Shown: in pieces, positions 16,576 to 24,945 of the stretch | Position numbering within the stretch: the first letter of the stretch is position 1 | Layout of the letters: each line of letters opens with the position of its first letter | NCBI GenBank assembly: GCA_937123825.1 | Contig: CAKZKQ010000259.1 | Location: forward strand, 1 to 39,255 | DNA length: 39,255 nt | Source: an uncultured Pseudomonadota bacterium | Lineage (GTDB): Bacteria; Myxococcota_A; Bradymonadia; Bradymonadales; GCA-2716585 | Direction: 5' to 3' | Notes under the pieces: generated by a model | Told to the model about the DNA's origin: nothing | Seen by the model: only the letters and a program-made list of their open reading frames with translations | Databases searched by the model: none | Made by a program: the position numbers and the translations under genes

Positions 16576-16783
16576 GGGATCCTCCGTGGGGTTGGGGTGA
16601 ACCTTCTGTGGCTCAGGCGCGACGCCACTGTGACAGGAGGTGTCGGGTGCTGAACACGCCGCAAGCGTGCCGTGCTGACACACCCCCGTCCATACGAATC
16701 GGCGACCATACTACGGCCGCCGCGGGCTGGAAAGAGCCCCGGTGGTGTTCAGTGTCTTCTAAGACGACGTTGTGTCCAGAGAA

Positions 16784-16811
16784 ATGCCCTTAAAGGGCAC
16801 TCAAAGGGCAT
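16784..16811 (-). terminator. Hairpin after the first cytochrome gene
   Basis: Read on the minus strand, ATGCCCTT (16811-16804) and AAGGGCAT (16791-16784) form an 8-bp stem, followed by TTTCTCT. An alternative tighter stem TGCCCTT/AAGGGCA uses a third copy of the same arm. It lies 58 bp past the stop of the 16869-18887 gene. The T-tract is weak, so this is a probable rather than certain intrinsic terminator. Confidence 0.45.
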
Positions 16812-16868
16812 GTTCGTGGCAGCTTGGGCGCAGACAAAGCGCTGCGTTTGTAGCCCTGGGCACGGCAC

Positions 16869-18887
16869 TCACAAAGAACGCAGGTAAGCCAGCAAGTCAT
16901 CTCTCTGACTCAGCGTCAGGTGGCTGGTTTTGCCCATCTTGCCGTCGGTCATCTCCAAAAGATCCTCAAGCGTCGGCGCGCTGCCGTCATGCAGGTAGGG
17001 CGCGGTGTAGCGCAGGTTGCGCAGCGACGGCGTGTTGAAGCGGCCATTGGGCAGCTCTTTGACAAAACCGCCCTCCAAACGCATCTCGTCCAGGCGCTGC
17101 TCAAAGAGGGAGCGCGTCCCAATGTTGTGGCTCTGCCCGTCGGTGGTCATGGGACCACTGTGGCACGCCGCGCAGCCCACCTCAGGGTCTGCAAAGACCA
17201 GCCGCCCGCGCTCAATCTGCTCTTCATTGCCCTCCATCATCACCGGACGAACGGGCTCGGGCAGGCCTTCGGAAAGAAAGCTGGCCACCAACGACAGGTC
17301 ACGCGCGCTCAACTGCGCGTGACCAAGGCGCTCCACCGTGGATTCGATGTGATCGGTCAACGCCGCGCTGCTGCCATCCCAGGCAAAGGGCGCCGTGTTG
17401 AGCAAACGACCGGCCAACGAAGGCGTTTGACGCAGCCCTTCCCCGCCAGCACGGACCATCCCATCATCCCCCCCCTCAAAGTGACAGCTCTGGCAGCCCA
17501 ACGGGTTGACACCCGGCTCTCCAATCCCGCGCACATGGGTAAAGAGGCGGCGGCCTTGTTGGGCCTCAAGAGAGAGCGGGCTTGAACCATAGACCATGGC
17601 TGCCCCGGAGACCTGGAGCCTGAGACTTTCTTCCCAATCACCCCCTCGCTCAGCAATCACGCTCCTGGGCAACTGCCCCGCCCCAAAGAGGACGATCTCA
17701 GAGACGCTGTGCTCATGGGCGTTCATGACGTAGAGGCGATCGCCAGACGGCGAGAAGGCCACAGCCGAGGGGGCCTGCCCCACGTCGACTGTCAGGATGT
17801 GTTTGATGGATGTTTTGTCGGTTCCCACAATGGCCACTGTGTCCGAGGCCATGCCCGCCACCGCCGCCAGCGTCAACGAGGGATGGTGGGCGATGTCTCT
17901 GGGCAGGCTCATCTTCAACATGGAATCCCCAAAGGTTTTTGGAGACCCCAGGTCGACGTCTTGATTGGGATCGAGCGGCTCGGCGGTCACCACGGGGGTG
18001 GGCGAGGCCACGTCAACCACCGTCACGACCTCGCGCGGGGGACCGTAGTAGCCCTGGATGACCTCGGTCTCCACAGACACACTCGATTGGACCAGTTGGT
18101 GTGTAAAGATGGGTTCGTCACGCTCGGGGTGAATCGCGGTGCCAAGCACCATGCCGGGCCTGGGCGCCCCCTGCGCACTTCTGATGACCGTAAAACCAGC
18201 CAGAAAACGCGCATCCAGCTCTTCGAGCGCCCCATCTTTGAGGCTCAAGCGGCTGCGCGTGCCCAGATCACCGGCCACCGACACCACACCCGCCTGGTTG
18301 ATGGCCACCGCGCGAGGACGGCCCGCAACAGGCAGCGCGTCCCGAAGCTGCAGCGTTGCAGGATCGAGCGACACCACCGCGTTTTCGCCCCACAACGCCA
18401 CCACCAACGCGTCCGCTTGCGGCGAGAGCGCCAACCCCACCGGCTCTATCCCGACGGTGTTGAGGTTGCTCACCTCCTGGGCGCCGGGCGCGATGTGCGC
18501 CACCTGACCTGTGCGCCGCAGCGTCACCCAGATGTCCCCATCCGGGCCCACCACGAGCTGCGACGGACACTGACCCACCTCAATGCTGCGCAGCACCTGA
18601 CCGCTTTGCCGGTCCAGGACCACCACCGTGCCGTTGTCCTCATCGGCCACGATGATCTCCGCCTGTGTCACCGCCATCGCGCTGCCGCTGGTCCACGCAG
18701 CGATCGAGCGCTCCATGGCAAAGACCGACTGCACCGGGGCTTCGGCCTGTGGCTCACCAGAGGAGAGCGAGTCGCAGACCAACTCTCCATTTTCATAGTG
18801 GCAGGTGGCCCTGTCAGGGGCACAACCTGTCAACATCATCATCAAAGCGCCCAAGGCGCACACTCCGCTTGTCTTCAAACCGCGCAT
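16869..18887 (-). CDS. Beta-propeller/di-heme cytochrome c lipoprotein (copy 1)
   Basis: A 672-residue exported protein. Residues 1-22 form a lipoprotein signal (LMMMLTGC, lipid Cys22). Residues about 55-440 consist of beta-propeller repeats of the YVTN/YncE type (GTVVVLDRQSGQVLRSIEVGQ, DGDIWVTLRRTGQV, GDRLYVMNAHEHSVSEI). Residues about 450-672 form a cytochrome domain related to MauG and bacterial di-heme cytochrome c peroxidases, with heme sites CQSCH (465-469) and CAACH (572-576). It may transfer electrons or oxidise a peptide or small molecule at the cell surface; the substrate is unknown. ATG chosen with GGAG 5 bases before it, next to the lipoprotein signal. Paralogue of the 19124-21148 gene, lying directly downstream of it, separated by a terminator and its own promoter-like element. 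Confidence 0.85.
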   Translation of the reverse strand: MRGLKTSGVCALGALMMMLTGCAPDRATCHYENGELVCDSLSSGEPQAEAPVQSVFAMERSIAAWTSGSAMAVTQAEIIVADEDNGTVVVLDRQSGQVLRSIEVGQCPSQLVVGPDGDIWVTLRRTGQVAHIAPGAQEVSNLNTVGIEPVGLALSPQADALVVALWGENAVVSLDPATLQLRDALPVAGRPRAVAINQAGVVSVAGDLGTRSRLSLKDGALEELDARFLAGFTVIRSAQGAPRPGMVLGTAIHPERDEPIFTHQLVQSSVSVETEVIQGYYGPPREVVTVVDVASPTPVVTAEPLDPNQDVDLGSPKTFGDSMLKMSLPRDIAHHPSLTLAAVAGMASDTVAIVGTDKTSIKHILTVDVGQAPSAVAFSPSGDRLYVMNAHEHSVSEIVLFGAGQLPRSVIAERGGDWEESLRLQVSGAAMVYGSSPLSLEAQQGRRLFTHVRGIGEPGVNPLGCQSCHFEGGDDGMVRAGGEGLRQTPSLAGRLLNTAPFAWDGSSAALTDHIESTVERLGHAQLSARDLSLVASFLSEGLPEPVRPVMMEGNEEQIERGRLVFADPEVGCAACHSGPMTTDGQSHNIGTRSLFEQRLDEMRLEGGFVKELPNGRFNTPSLRNLRYTAPYLHDGSAPTLEDLLEMTDGKMGKTSHLTLSQRDDLLAYLRSL

Positions 18888-18958
18888 GGGGACTCCACCA
18901 CGAGTTCGTGCGTCGTTGCTCAACACATCATTTGTTCTGGGATTGTTGGTACCCATAT

Positions 18959-18988
18959 GATTAGCGGGGCAATGAGGAGCTTGTGACC
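18959..18988 (-). promoter_or_regulatory. Promoter-like element shared by the cytochrome genes (copy 1)
   Basis: On the minus strand GGTCACA, 16 bases, then GCTAATC, 72 bp before the ATG. The same pair GGTCACA-N16-GCTA occurs 60 bp before the paralogous gene at 21207-21236 with identical spacing, although the 16 bases between differ. Conserved blocks with a free spacer suggest a -35/-10 pair for an alternative sigma factor, or an activator site. Confidence 0.5.
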
Positions 18989-18990
18989 AA

Positions 18991-19027
18991 GAAACACAAA
19001 CGGCGCGCAACAATCGTGTGCGCGCCG
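18991..19027 (-). terminator. Intrinsic terminator of the second cytochrome gene
   Basis: On the minus strand CGGCGCGCA (19027-19019) and TGCGCGCCG (19009-19001) form a perfect 9-bp GC-rich stem with a 9-base loop, followed at once by TTTGTGTTTC. It lies about 100 bp after the stop of the 19124-21148 gene and just before the promoter-like element of the next cytochrome gene, separating the two transcripts. Confidence 0.75.
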
Positions 19028-19074
19028 CCCTGGGCAAAGGGTCTTAAACCCACTTTACGCAGCAGGCCATGACT

Positions 19075-19101
19075 CTCAGGTCATCACCAATGACCCGTGA
19101 G
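19075..19101. repeat. Hairpin between the cytochrome genes
   Basis: CTCAGGTCAT (19075-19084) pairs with ATGACC-cg-TGAG (19090-19101) around a 5-base loop. It lies 23 bp past the stop of the second cytochrome gene and before the stronger terminator hairpin. Without a T-tract it may only protect the transcript end. Confidence 0.35.
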
Positions 19102-19123
19102 CCCCCAAAAACCCTCACACCCC

Positions 19124-21148
19124 TCACAACGAACGCAGGTAGGCCAACAAATCCTCGCGCTCTTGAGCGCTGAGGTGGCCAGTGTTACCCATCACACCAT
19201 CAGTCATATCAAGAACGTCCTCCAAAGTCGGGGCACTGCCATTGTGAAAGTACGGGGCGGTGAAGCGCAGGTTGCGCAGCGAGGGCGTGTCAAAACTTCC
19301 AAGGTCCTCCTCTTGCACAACACCCATCGCGACTCTGATGTCTTCCAGATAGCTCTCGATCTCCGATGAGATGCCCAGCCGATGCTGGCGTCTATCAGTG
19401 GTCATCGCACCGCTGTGACAATCGGCACAGCCCACCCCGGGATCTTCAAAAACCAACCGCCCACGTTCCAACTGCGCAGCGTCAGCCGCCATGATTGCAG
19501 GACGCACAGGTTCACGAAGCCCTTCGTTGAGGAAAGCCACCATGTCTTCCAACTCCTGCGCCGAAAAGGCGCCGTGACCGAAGCGCCCCATGGTGGACTG
19601 CACATGATCCGAGAGCAACGCGCTGCTGCCATTCCAGGCAAAGGGCGCGGTATCACTCAAACGGCCAGCCAGCGCTGGGGTCTGGCGCATCCCCTCCAAA
19701 CCCACACGAATCATGCCATCATCGCCCCCCTCAAAGTGGCAGTTCTGACACCCAAGCGGGTTGGAGAAGTCACCCACAAAGGTAAAAAGCCGCCGGCCAC
19801 GCTGCATCTTGGCAGACAAGGGACTCTGACCGTAGGAGAACAAACGTGATTGGAAGGGGTTGAAAGCAACCTCCCACCTGGGCCCTTGGCGATTGACCAC
19901 CGCCACAGGATTCTGTTCTTGTTTAAAGAGAAGAATCTCAAACACAGTGTGTTCGTGAGCATTCATGACATAGACAAACCGACCATCAGGAGAAAAGGCC
20001 ACAGCCATTGGAGCCTGCCCCGCGTCATAAGTCTTCAGGAACTTCACATCTGCGTCACCTGTGCCGATAAACGCCACCGTGTCTGAAGCCATGCCTGCGA
20101 CCACAGCCAGCGTCAGCGACGGGTGGTGTGCGATGGCGCGCGGCAAACTCAAATTGGGAAACACCTGACGAGGCCTGGCCTCGAACGGCACAGCACTATT
20201 TTTGTCCTCGACAGCCACGGGATCAAAGGTCATGGCGGGTCCTGTGGTCGCCTCCCCCTGACTGCCAATCACTTCGCCCACAGACACAGGAGGAGGACCA
20301 TAATAGCTGGTGGCAGCATCCACAGGCCCCGCATCCGTGACGGCGATAAGACGCGAGGTCAACGACTGATGCACAAAGAGGGGTTCATCTCGCTCCGGGT
20401 GAACCACCGCACCCAAGACCATACCGGGCAAAACCATGCCATTGTTCAACTCGATCAGCGTAACTTGCTCATCAAACCCGTTGACGCGGCCTGTATCCAG
20501 GTGCACAAAACGCTGACCATCAAAACGCAGTCGGCTGCGCACCCCCAAATCGCCCGCTACGGTCACCACTGACTCGCTGTTGATCGACACCGTTCGTGGT
20601 CTGGCTCCCACAGGCGTCGTGTCGAGCACACGCAGAGTATCGGGCTCCAACGCCAACGCAGTGTCTTCGCCCCAAAGCGCCACCACAAGCACAGAACCAT
20701 CGACCGAAAGCGCCAAACCTGTCGGCTCCAGACCCACAGTCTCCACATGGGAAGCTTCATGGCCCCCTGCTTTGATCCGCGCCACCTGTCCGGCACTGCG
20801 CAGCGTCACCCAGACATCCCCATCGGGACCAAGGACAAGCTCCGAAGGCCTGCCCCCCAACTCCACTGTCCGCGCCACCTCTCCGGTGATTCGACTCATA
20901 AAGACAACCGCCCCGTTGTCTTCGTCAGCCACGACGATCTCGGTGTCCGAAACCGCCATGGCACTGCCGCTGGTCCAGGGACCTATCGCCGCCTCCAGCT
21001 GGCGCACCGATCCATCGTATCCAAACGTCCCGCCGCACTGATACCCACTCTCAAGGTCTGCGCAGTGTTCTCCTCCCGAACCGCAGCCCGTCACAATCAT
21101 CAACAACGCGCTCAAAGCGCACACACCACCGATCTTCAAACCACGCAT
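19124..21148 (-). CDS. Beta-propeller/di-heme cytochrome c lipoprotein (copy 2)
   Basis: A 674-residue paralogue of the 16869-18887 protein with the same order: lipoprotein signal with LLMIVTGC (Cys22), propeller repeats, then the cytochrome domain with CQNCH (467-471) and CADCH (574-578). The C-terminal thirds are nearly alignable word for word (FDTPSLRNLRFTAPYFHNGS against FNTPSLRNLRYTAPYLHDGS), so the pair arose by tandem duplication. The middle of the propeller differs more, suggesting separate partners. GGAG lies 5 bases before the ATG. Its own promoter-like element is upstream and a strong terminator downstream, so the two copies are probably separately transcribed although adjacent. 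Confidence 0.85.
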   Translation of the reverse strand: MRGLKIGGVCALSALLMIVTGCGSGGEHCADLESGYQCGGTFGYDGSVRQLEAAIGPWTSGSAMAVSDTEIVVADEDNGAVVFMSRITGEVARTVELGGRPSELVLGPDGDVWVTLRSAGQVARIKAGGHEASHVETVGLEPTGLALSVDGSVLVVALWGEDTALALEPDTLRVLDTTPVGARPRTVSINSESVVTVAGDLGVRSRLRFDGQRFVHLDTGRVNGFDEQVTLIELNNGMVLPGMVLGAVVHPERDEPLFVHQSLTSRLIAVTDAGPVDAATSYYGPPPVSVGEVIGSQGEATTGPAMTFDPVAVEDKNSAVPFEARPRQVFPNLSLPRAIAHHPSLTLAVVAGMASDTVAFIGTGDADVKFLKTYDAGQAPMAVAFSPDGRFVYVMNAHEHTVFEILLFKQEQNPVAVVNRQGPRWEVAFNPFQSRLFSYGQSPLSAKMQRGRRLFTFVGDFSNPLGCQNCHFEGGDDGMIRVGLEGMRQTPALAGRLSDTAPFAWNGSSALLSDHVQSTMGRFGHGAFSAQELEDMVAFLNEGLREPVRPAIMAADAAQLERGRLVFEDPGVGCADCHSGAMTTDRRQHRLGISSEIESYLEDIRVAMGVVQEEDLGSFDTPSLRNLRFTAPYFHNGSAPTLEDVLDMTDGVMGNTGHLSAQEREDLLAYLRSL

Positions 21149-21206
21149 GTGTTCTCCACACGAGTTTGTGCATTGCACATTCTGTTTGTCTCACCGGTGC
21201 CCACAG

Positions 21207-21236
21207 GGATAGCGCAGCCCGCACAAACCTGTGACC
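21207..21236 (-). promoter_or_regulatory. Promoter-like element shared by the cytochrome genes (copy 2)
   Basis: On the minus strand GGTCACA, 16 bases, then GCTATCC, 59 bp before the ATG of the 19124-21148 gene. It matches the element at 18959-18988 in both blocks and in spacing. Confidence 0.5.
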
Positions 21237-21281
21237 CAAAAGAAAACACAGGTTCCTGAATTTCACACATCAACACACAAC

Positions 21282-21311
21282 ACCGCGGCCCTCACCTGCC
21301 TGCGCCGTGGT
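21282..21311 (-). terminator. Possible terminator after rodA
   Basis: On the minus strand ACCACGGC (21311-21304) and GCCGCGGT (21289-21282) form an 8-bp stem with one mismatch, followed by GTTGTGTGTTG. It lies about 90 bp after the rodA stop and before the cytochrome promoter element. The mismatch and mixed T-tract keep confidence low. Confidence 0.35.
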
Positions 21312-21401
21312 CCTATGCACGCAACATGTCAATGGAAGGAGCACGCCTTGGTGGAAACCCGCGGCGTGAATTGGGGCGTTGGGCCGCTGGCGCGGCGCAG
21401 A

Positions 21402-22502
21402 TCAAAAGACGTGGCGGCGTATGGAGACGTTCATCAACAGGCCAAGGCCGATCATGATGGTGATGACAGAGCTGCCCCCGTAAGAGATCAGTGGCAGCGT
21501 CAGACCGACAACGGGCAGCATCCCCAGCACCATCGCCAGGTTGATGACCACGTGCCAGAAAATCAGCGCCGCCACCCCGGTGGCCACCACCATCCCAAAG
21601 CGATCACGGGCGTTGCGGGCCACCCTCAGCGCCCAATAAATCAGCGCGATGTAGACCGCCATCAGGAACATCATGCCCACAAAACCATGCTCTTCGGCCC
21701 AGTTCACCGCCGCAAAGTCACTCTCGTGGTAGGGCACAAACCCCATCTGCACCTGCGTGCCCATCAGGTGCCCTTTGCCGGTGGTTCCGCCCGCGCCAAA
21801 GGCGATCAGCGCCTGTCGCACCTGCCAACCCGGGCCGTAGGGATCCTTCTCCAGGTCCAGAAAACTGGTGATGCGCCGCTTCTGGTAGTCGTGCAGACCA
21901 AAAAACCAGAAGAGCGGCGCCGCGATGGCCGCCGTCCCAAAGAGGAAGAGCGTCGAGCGCATCTTGATGCCCAGGAAGAAAAAGAGCGTGAAGAAGATGA
22001 AAACGACCACCAGCGAGGTGCCCAAATCGGGCTGAAGCATGATCAACAACGTCGGCGCCCCGACCAACGCCAGCGGCACCGCCATATTGAAGAGCGAGTA
22101 CCCCTCTGGGTGAGGGTTGTCGGCCACAAAACGCCCCACCAATAAGATCATGGCCAACTTCATCAACTCGGAGGGCTGCAAAAGAAAAAGCCCAAAGTTG
22201 AGCCACCGCCTGGACCCGTTGATGATCGTCCCAAAGAGCAACACCGCCAACAACAAAAAGAGCACAAAGCCGTACGAGACGTAGGCCCAACGCTGGTAGT
22301 AGCGGTAATCGATCAACGCCGTCACAGCGGCCAGCGTCAGCCCAAGCCCCAACCACGTGGCCTGGGCGATGTGCAGGCTCTCGCCCAGCGCCATCGACGA
22401 TGAATAGAGGTTCAGAAGCCCAATGCTGGACAGGAGCATGACCAGACCGGTCAGCACCCAGTCAAAGCGCAGCTTCAGAGGCTTGAGCGCATTGGCAGAC
22501 AT
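21402..22502 (-). CDS. rodA: RodA, cell-elongation peptidoglycan glycosyltransferase
   Basis: A 366-residue SEDS-family membrane protein that polymerises lipid II for side-wall growth together with PBP2. About ten hydrophobic helices. Family landmarks: NGSRRWLNFGLFLLQPSELMKLAMIL, LIMLQPDLGTSLV (catalytic Asp region of SEDS), a large extracytoplasmic loop with GWQVRQALIAFGAGG, HESDFAAVNWAEEHGFVG, and the end GMLPVVGLTLPLISYGGSS. RodA rather than FtsW is indicated by the partner gene: it starts 32 bp after a PBP2 gene. A GGTGA precedes the ATG. Length is typical. Confidence 0.95.
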   Translation of the reverse strand: MSANALKPLKLRFDWVLTGLVMLLSSIGLLNLYSSSMALGESLHIAQATWLGLGLTLAAVTALIDYRYYQRWAYVSYGFVLFLLLAVLLFGTIINGSRRWLNFGLFLLQPSELMKLAMILLVGRFVADNPHPEGYSLFNMAVPLALVGAPTLLIMLQPDLGTSLVVVFIFFTLFFFLGIKMRSTLFLFGTAAIAAPLFWFFGLHDYQKRRITSFLDLEKDPYGPGWQVRQALIAFGAGGTTGKGHLMGTQVQMGFVPYHESDFAAVNWAEEHGFVGMMFLMAVYIALIYWALRVARNARDRFGMVVATGVAALIFWHVVINLAMVLGMLPVVGLTLPLISYGGSSVITIMIGLGLLMNVSIRRHVF

Positions 22503-22534
22503 AGTCGTTCACCACACAAGAGCAGCCACAGGCA

Positions 22535-24730
22535 TCAGGGCGCCACAGCCCCCTGATTGTTCTTTTCGGCGGGTGCGGGCGCCGGCACCGGCACCTCGGG
22601 TTTGGGCTCGGGGCCAGGCTGCGGCTCCGGAGCGGGCGCTGAAGGACCTCCCTGGTCATCTTCAGCAGGGGCCTGGGCTCCGTCGGGCTGCGCGGGGCGC
22701 TCCAGGCGTCGTTCGCTGGGTCTGTCGGGCACTGAACCAAGCACGCGGGGACCGCTGCCCAGATCATCACCGGCCAGGTTTGGCCGGATCCAACGCGGCG
22801 GATCCTCGTCCTGCTCGCGCTCCAGGCGCCTTGGGCCGCCGTTGCCGTTGGCGCCCAGCAGCACCCCGGTCTCGGCGTTCATGCCGCGCACTTCCTGGAA
22901 GTAACGGTCCATGATGTTCATCGCCACGGGCGCGGCGACCTTACCACCCGAACCACCGTTTTCAACAAAGACCACCACCACCAACTCCGGCGCTTCCACC
23001 GGGCCGTAGCCCACAAACCAGGAGTGGTCACGGTGCTCACGGATGACCTCACCGTCCAGACCAAGCTCGACCTTGTCAAAACCACGGACCTGCGCCGTTC
23101 CCGTCTTGCCCGCAAGCGAGACATACTTCAGGCGATGTTTGTTGGCCGTCCCACCGCGCTCCTCCACCACCGACGTCATCCCGACATCGATGTTGTAGAG
23201 CAGCTCCGGGGGCACCTCCAGGGTGCGGCGCACGCGCTTGGGATAGTGGTAGAGCCTGTGCCCTTCGGCCGACTCAATGCGGTCGATCAAACGCGGGTAG
23301 TAAAGCGTGCCACGGTTGGCCAACGCCCCATAAGCCAGCGCCAACTGCAACGGCGTCACACGGGTATCGCCCTGGCCCACAGAGGTCGAGAGCGTAAAGC
23401 CGTATTTAAAGCCGCCCGGCGAGTGCTTGCGGTGCCAGTCACGGGTCGGGACGACGCCGCGGTGCTCGCCGTTGACGTGGACCCCGGCCCGCTCGCCAAA
23501 CCCAAAGATGTAGGCGTACTCGGCCAGAGTGTCCATACCGAGCTTTTCGCCCAGCTTGTAGTAGTAGACGTCACAGGAGTATTTGAGCGAATCGACCAGA
23601 TCGACGGTGCCGTGCCCCGCGCGGTTCCAGCAGTGGAACTTGCGCTTGCCATACTCATAGAAGCCGTCGCAGCGCAGCGTCTCGTTGGGCTTGATGAACC
23701 CTTCGTTGAGGGCCGCCAGCGCCGACACCAGCTTGTAGGTCGAGCCTGGGAAGTAGGACTTGACCGTCTTGTCGATCATCGGCTTAAAGGGGTTCTCGTC
23801 GGTGCGGCGGAACTCCTCGGCGCTCAGGCGCCCAGTCCAACTGTTGGGGTTGAAGGTCGGCTTGGAGACAATGCCCAGCACCGACCCATCGCGCGGATCG
23901 ATGGCCACCGCAGCCCCCGAGGGGTGATCTGCAAAGGCGTCCAGCAAAATCTCCTGAACCTGCATGTCGATGGTCAACACGAGGTTTCGCCCCGGAATGG
24001 GCTCCACGCGTCGATAGTGACCCAACAGGTCTTCAGCGGCGTCTTCTCCTTGCGGGATGCCACGGGCATCGACAACTTCGCGCTCAAAACCGGGGCTGCC
24101 GCGCAAAATGGCCTCGGCCGAACGCTCAATCCCCATGCGCCCAACATAGTCGCCAGGGTGGTAGCCGTAAGCCTTGTACTTCTCCAACTCTTTGGAGTTG
24201 ATCTCGTTCATGAAGCCCAGCAGGTGGGCGCCAAGCTCGTTGAACGGGTAGTAGCGGTGAGCGCGGGTGCGGACCGAGACCCCTGGCAAGCTCATCTGGT
24301 TGGTTTCCAGCAGCGCCACCTGATCGCGGGTGATGTCACGCTTGGCCGAGAAGGTCCGGTTGCTGCCCTTGGACATGGTCCGCTCGATGCGGTCCACGTC
24401 TCGTTGGGAGAGGTTCAAGTAGCCGCGCAGCCGCTCAAGAGACTGCGGGTCTTTTTTAAAGTTGATGGGGTCAACGACGACGTCGTAGGCCACGCGGTTT
24501 TCAGCCACCATCCGCCCGGTCGAATCGTAGATCAACCCGCGGTCCGCGGGGATCTCGATGGTCCGCACCAGGTTGTTGCGGGCTTTGCGTGTGAAATCGT
24601 CGTGCTCAGAGACCTGCAACTGCCACAAACGCGAAGCAATGATCGCAAAAGGGATCAGGAAGGCCAGCATGAGCCACAAGGTGCGGCTCTGATAACCCTC
24701 CAATTCTTCGCGACCACTGAGGAAGCCCAT
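22535..24730 (-). CDS. mrdA: Penicillin-binding protein 2 (MrdA), elongasome transpeptidase
   Basis: A 731-residue class B penicillin-binding protein that cross-links peptidoglycan during elongation with RodA. One membrane anchor (residues about 17-37) ends in RLWQLQV, followed by the pedestal domain (PADRGLIYD, YYPFNELGAHLLGF). The transpeptidase domain has catalytic Ser330 in FPGSTYK (S-x-x-K), SCD at 385-387 and KTGTAQ at 542-547. Unusual is a C-terminal tail of about 120 residues, rich in Pro, Glu and Ala (ending PVPAPAPAEKNNQGAVAP), beyond the normal PBP2 end. The start is the ATG before GFLSGREE; ribosome-site evidence is weak, and an ATG 99 or 102 bases earlier in frame is possible. 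No mreBCD genes stand beside it. Confidence 0.92.
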   Translation of the reverse strand: MGFLSGREELEGYQSRTLWLMLAFLIPFAIIASRLWQLQVSEHDDFTRKARNNLVRTIEIPADRGLIYDSTGRMVAENRVAYDVVVDPINFKKDPQSLERLRGYLNLSQRDVDRIERTMSKGSNRTFSAKRDITRDQVALLETNQMSLPGVSVRTRAHRYYPFNELGAHLLGFMNEINSKELEKYKAYGYHPGDYVGRMGIERSAEAILRGSPGFEREVVDARGIPQGEDAAEDLLGHYRRVEPIPGRNLVLTIDMQVQEILLDAFADHPSGAAVAIDPRDGSVLGIVSKPTFNPNSWTGRLSAEEFRRTDENPFKPMIDKTVKSYFPGSTYKLVSALAALNEGFIKPNETLRCDGFYEYGKRKFHCWNRAGHGTVDLVDSLKYSCDVYYYKLGEKLGMDTLAEYAYIFGFGERAGVHVNGEHRGVVPTRDWHRKHSPGGFKYGFTLSTSVGQGDTRVTPLQLALAYGALANRGTLYYPRLIDRIESAEGHRLYHYPKRVRRTLEVPPELLYNIDVGMTSVVEERGGTANKHRLKYVSLAGKTGTAQVRGFDKVELGLDGEVIREHRDHSWFVGYGPVEAPELVVVVFVENGGSGGKVAAPVAMNIMDRYFQEVRGMNAETGVLLGANGNGGPRRLEREQDEDPPRWIRPNLAGDDLGSGPRVLGSVPDRPSERRLERPAQPDGAQAPAEDDQGGPSAPAPEPQPGPEPKPEVPVPAPAPAEKNNQGAVAP

Positions 24731-24945
24731 GTTGTCCAGGAGCTTCTTCTGATTGGGCTCGTTGGTCGATCCTTCTTGTCCTTTCCAGCGCAGCAAACTT
24801 CTACAACCCTGTCCTGGCGGCTCCAGCATCAACGGAACGAAGCACTAACAAGCCATCTACCACGTCTCTTCCAACGTAGGCAAGAGAACCTGCTTTTCGC
24901 ACCTTTGATGCGCCCGGCACCGGGGTTGGACCAACGGCCGCCCGA

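Noticed and set aside
17709..18986. A 425-codon open frame antisense to the first cytochrome gene
   Set aside because: His/Arg-rich shadow of the lipoprotein gene without motifs.
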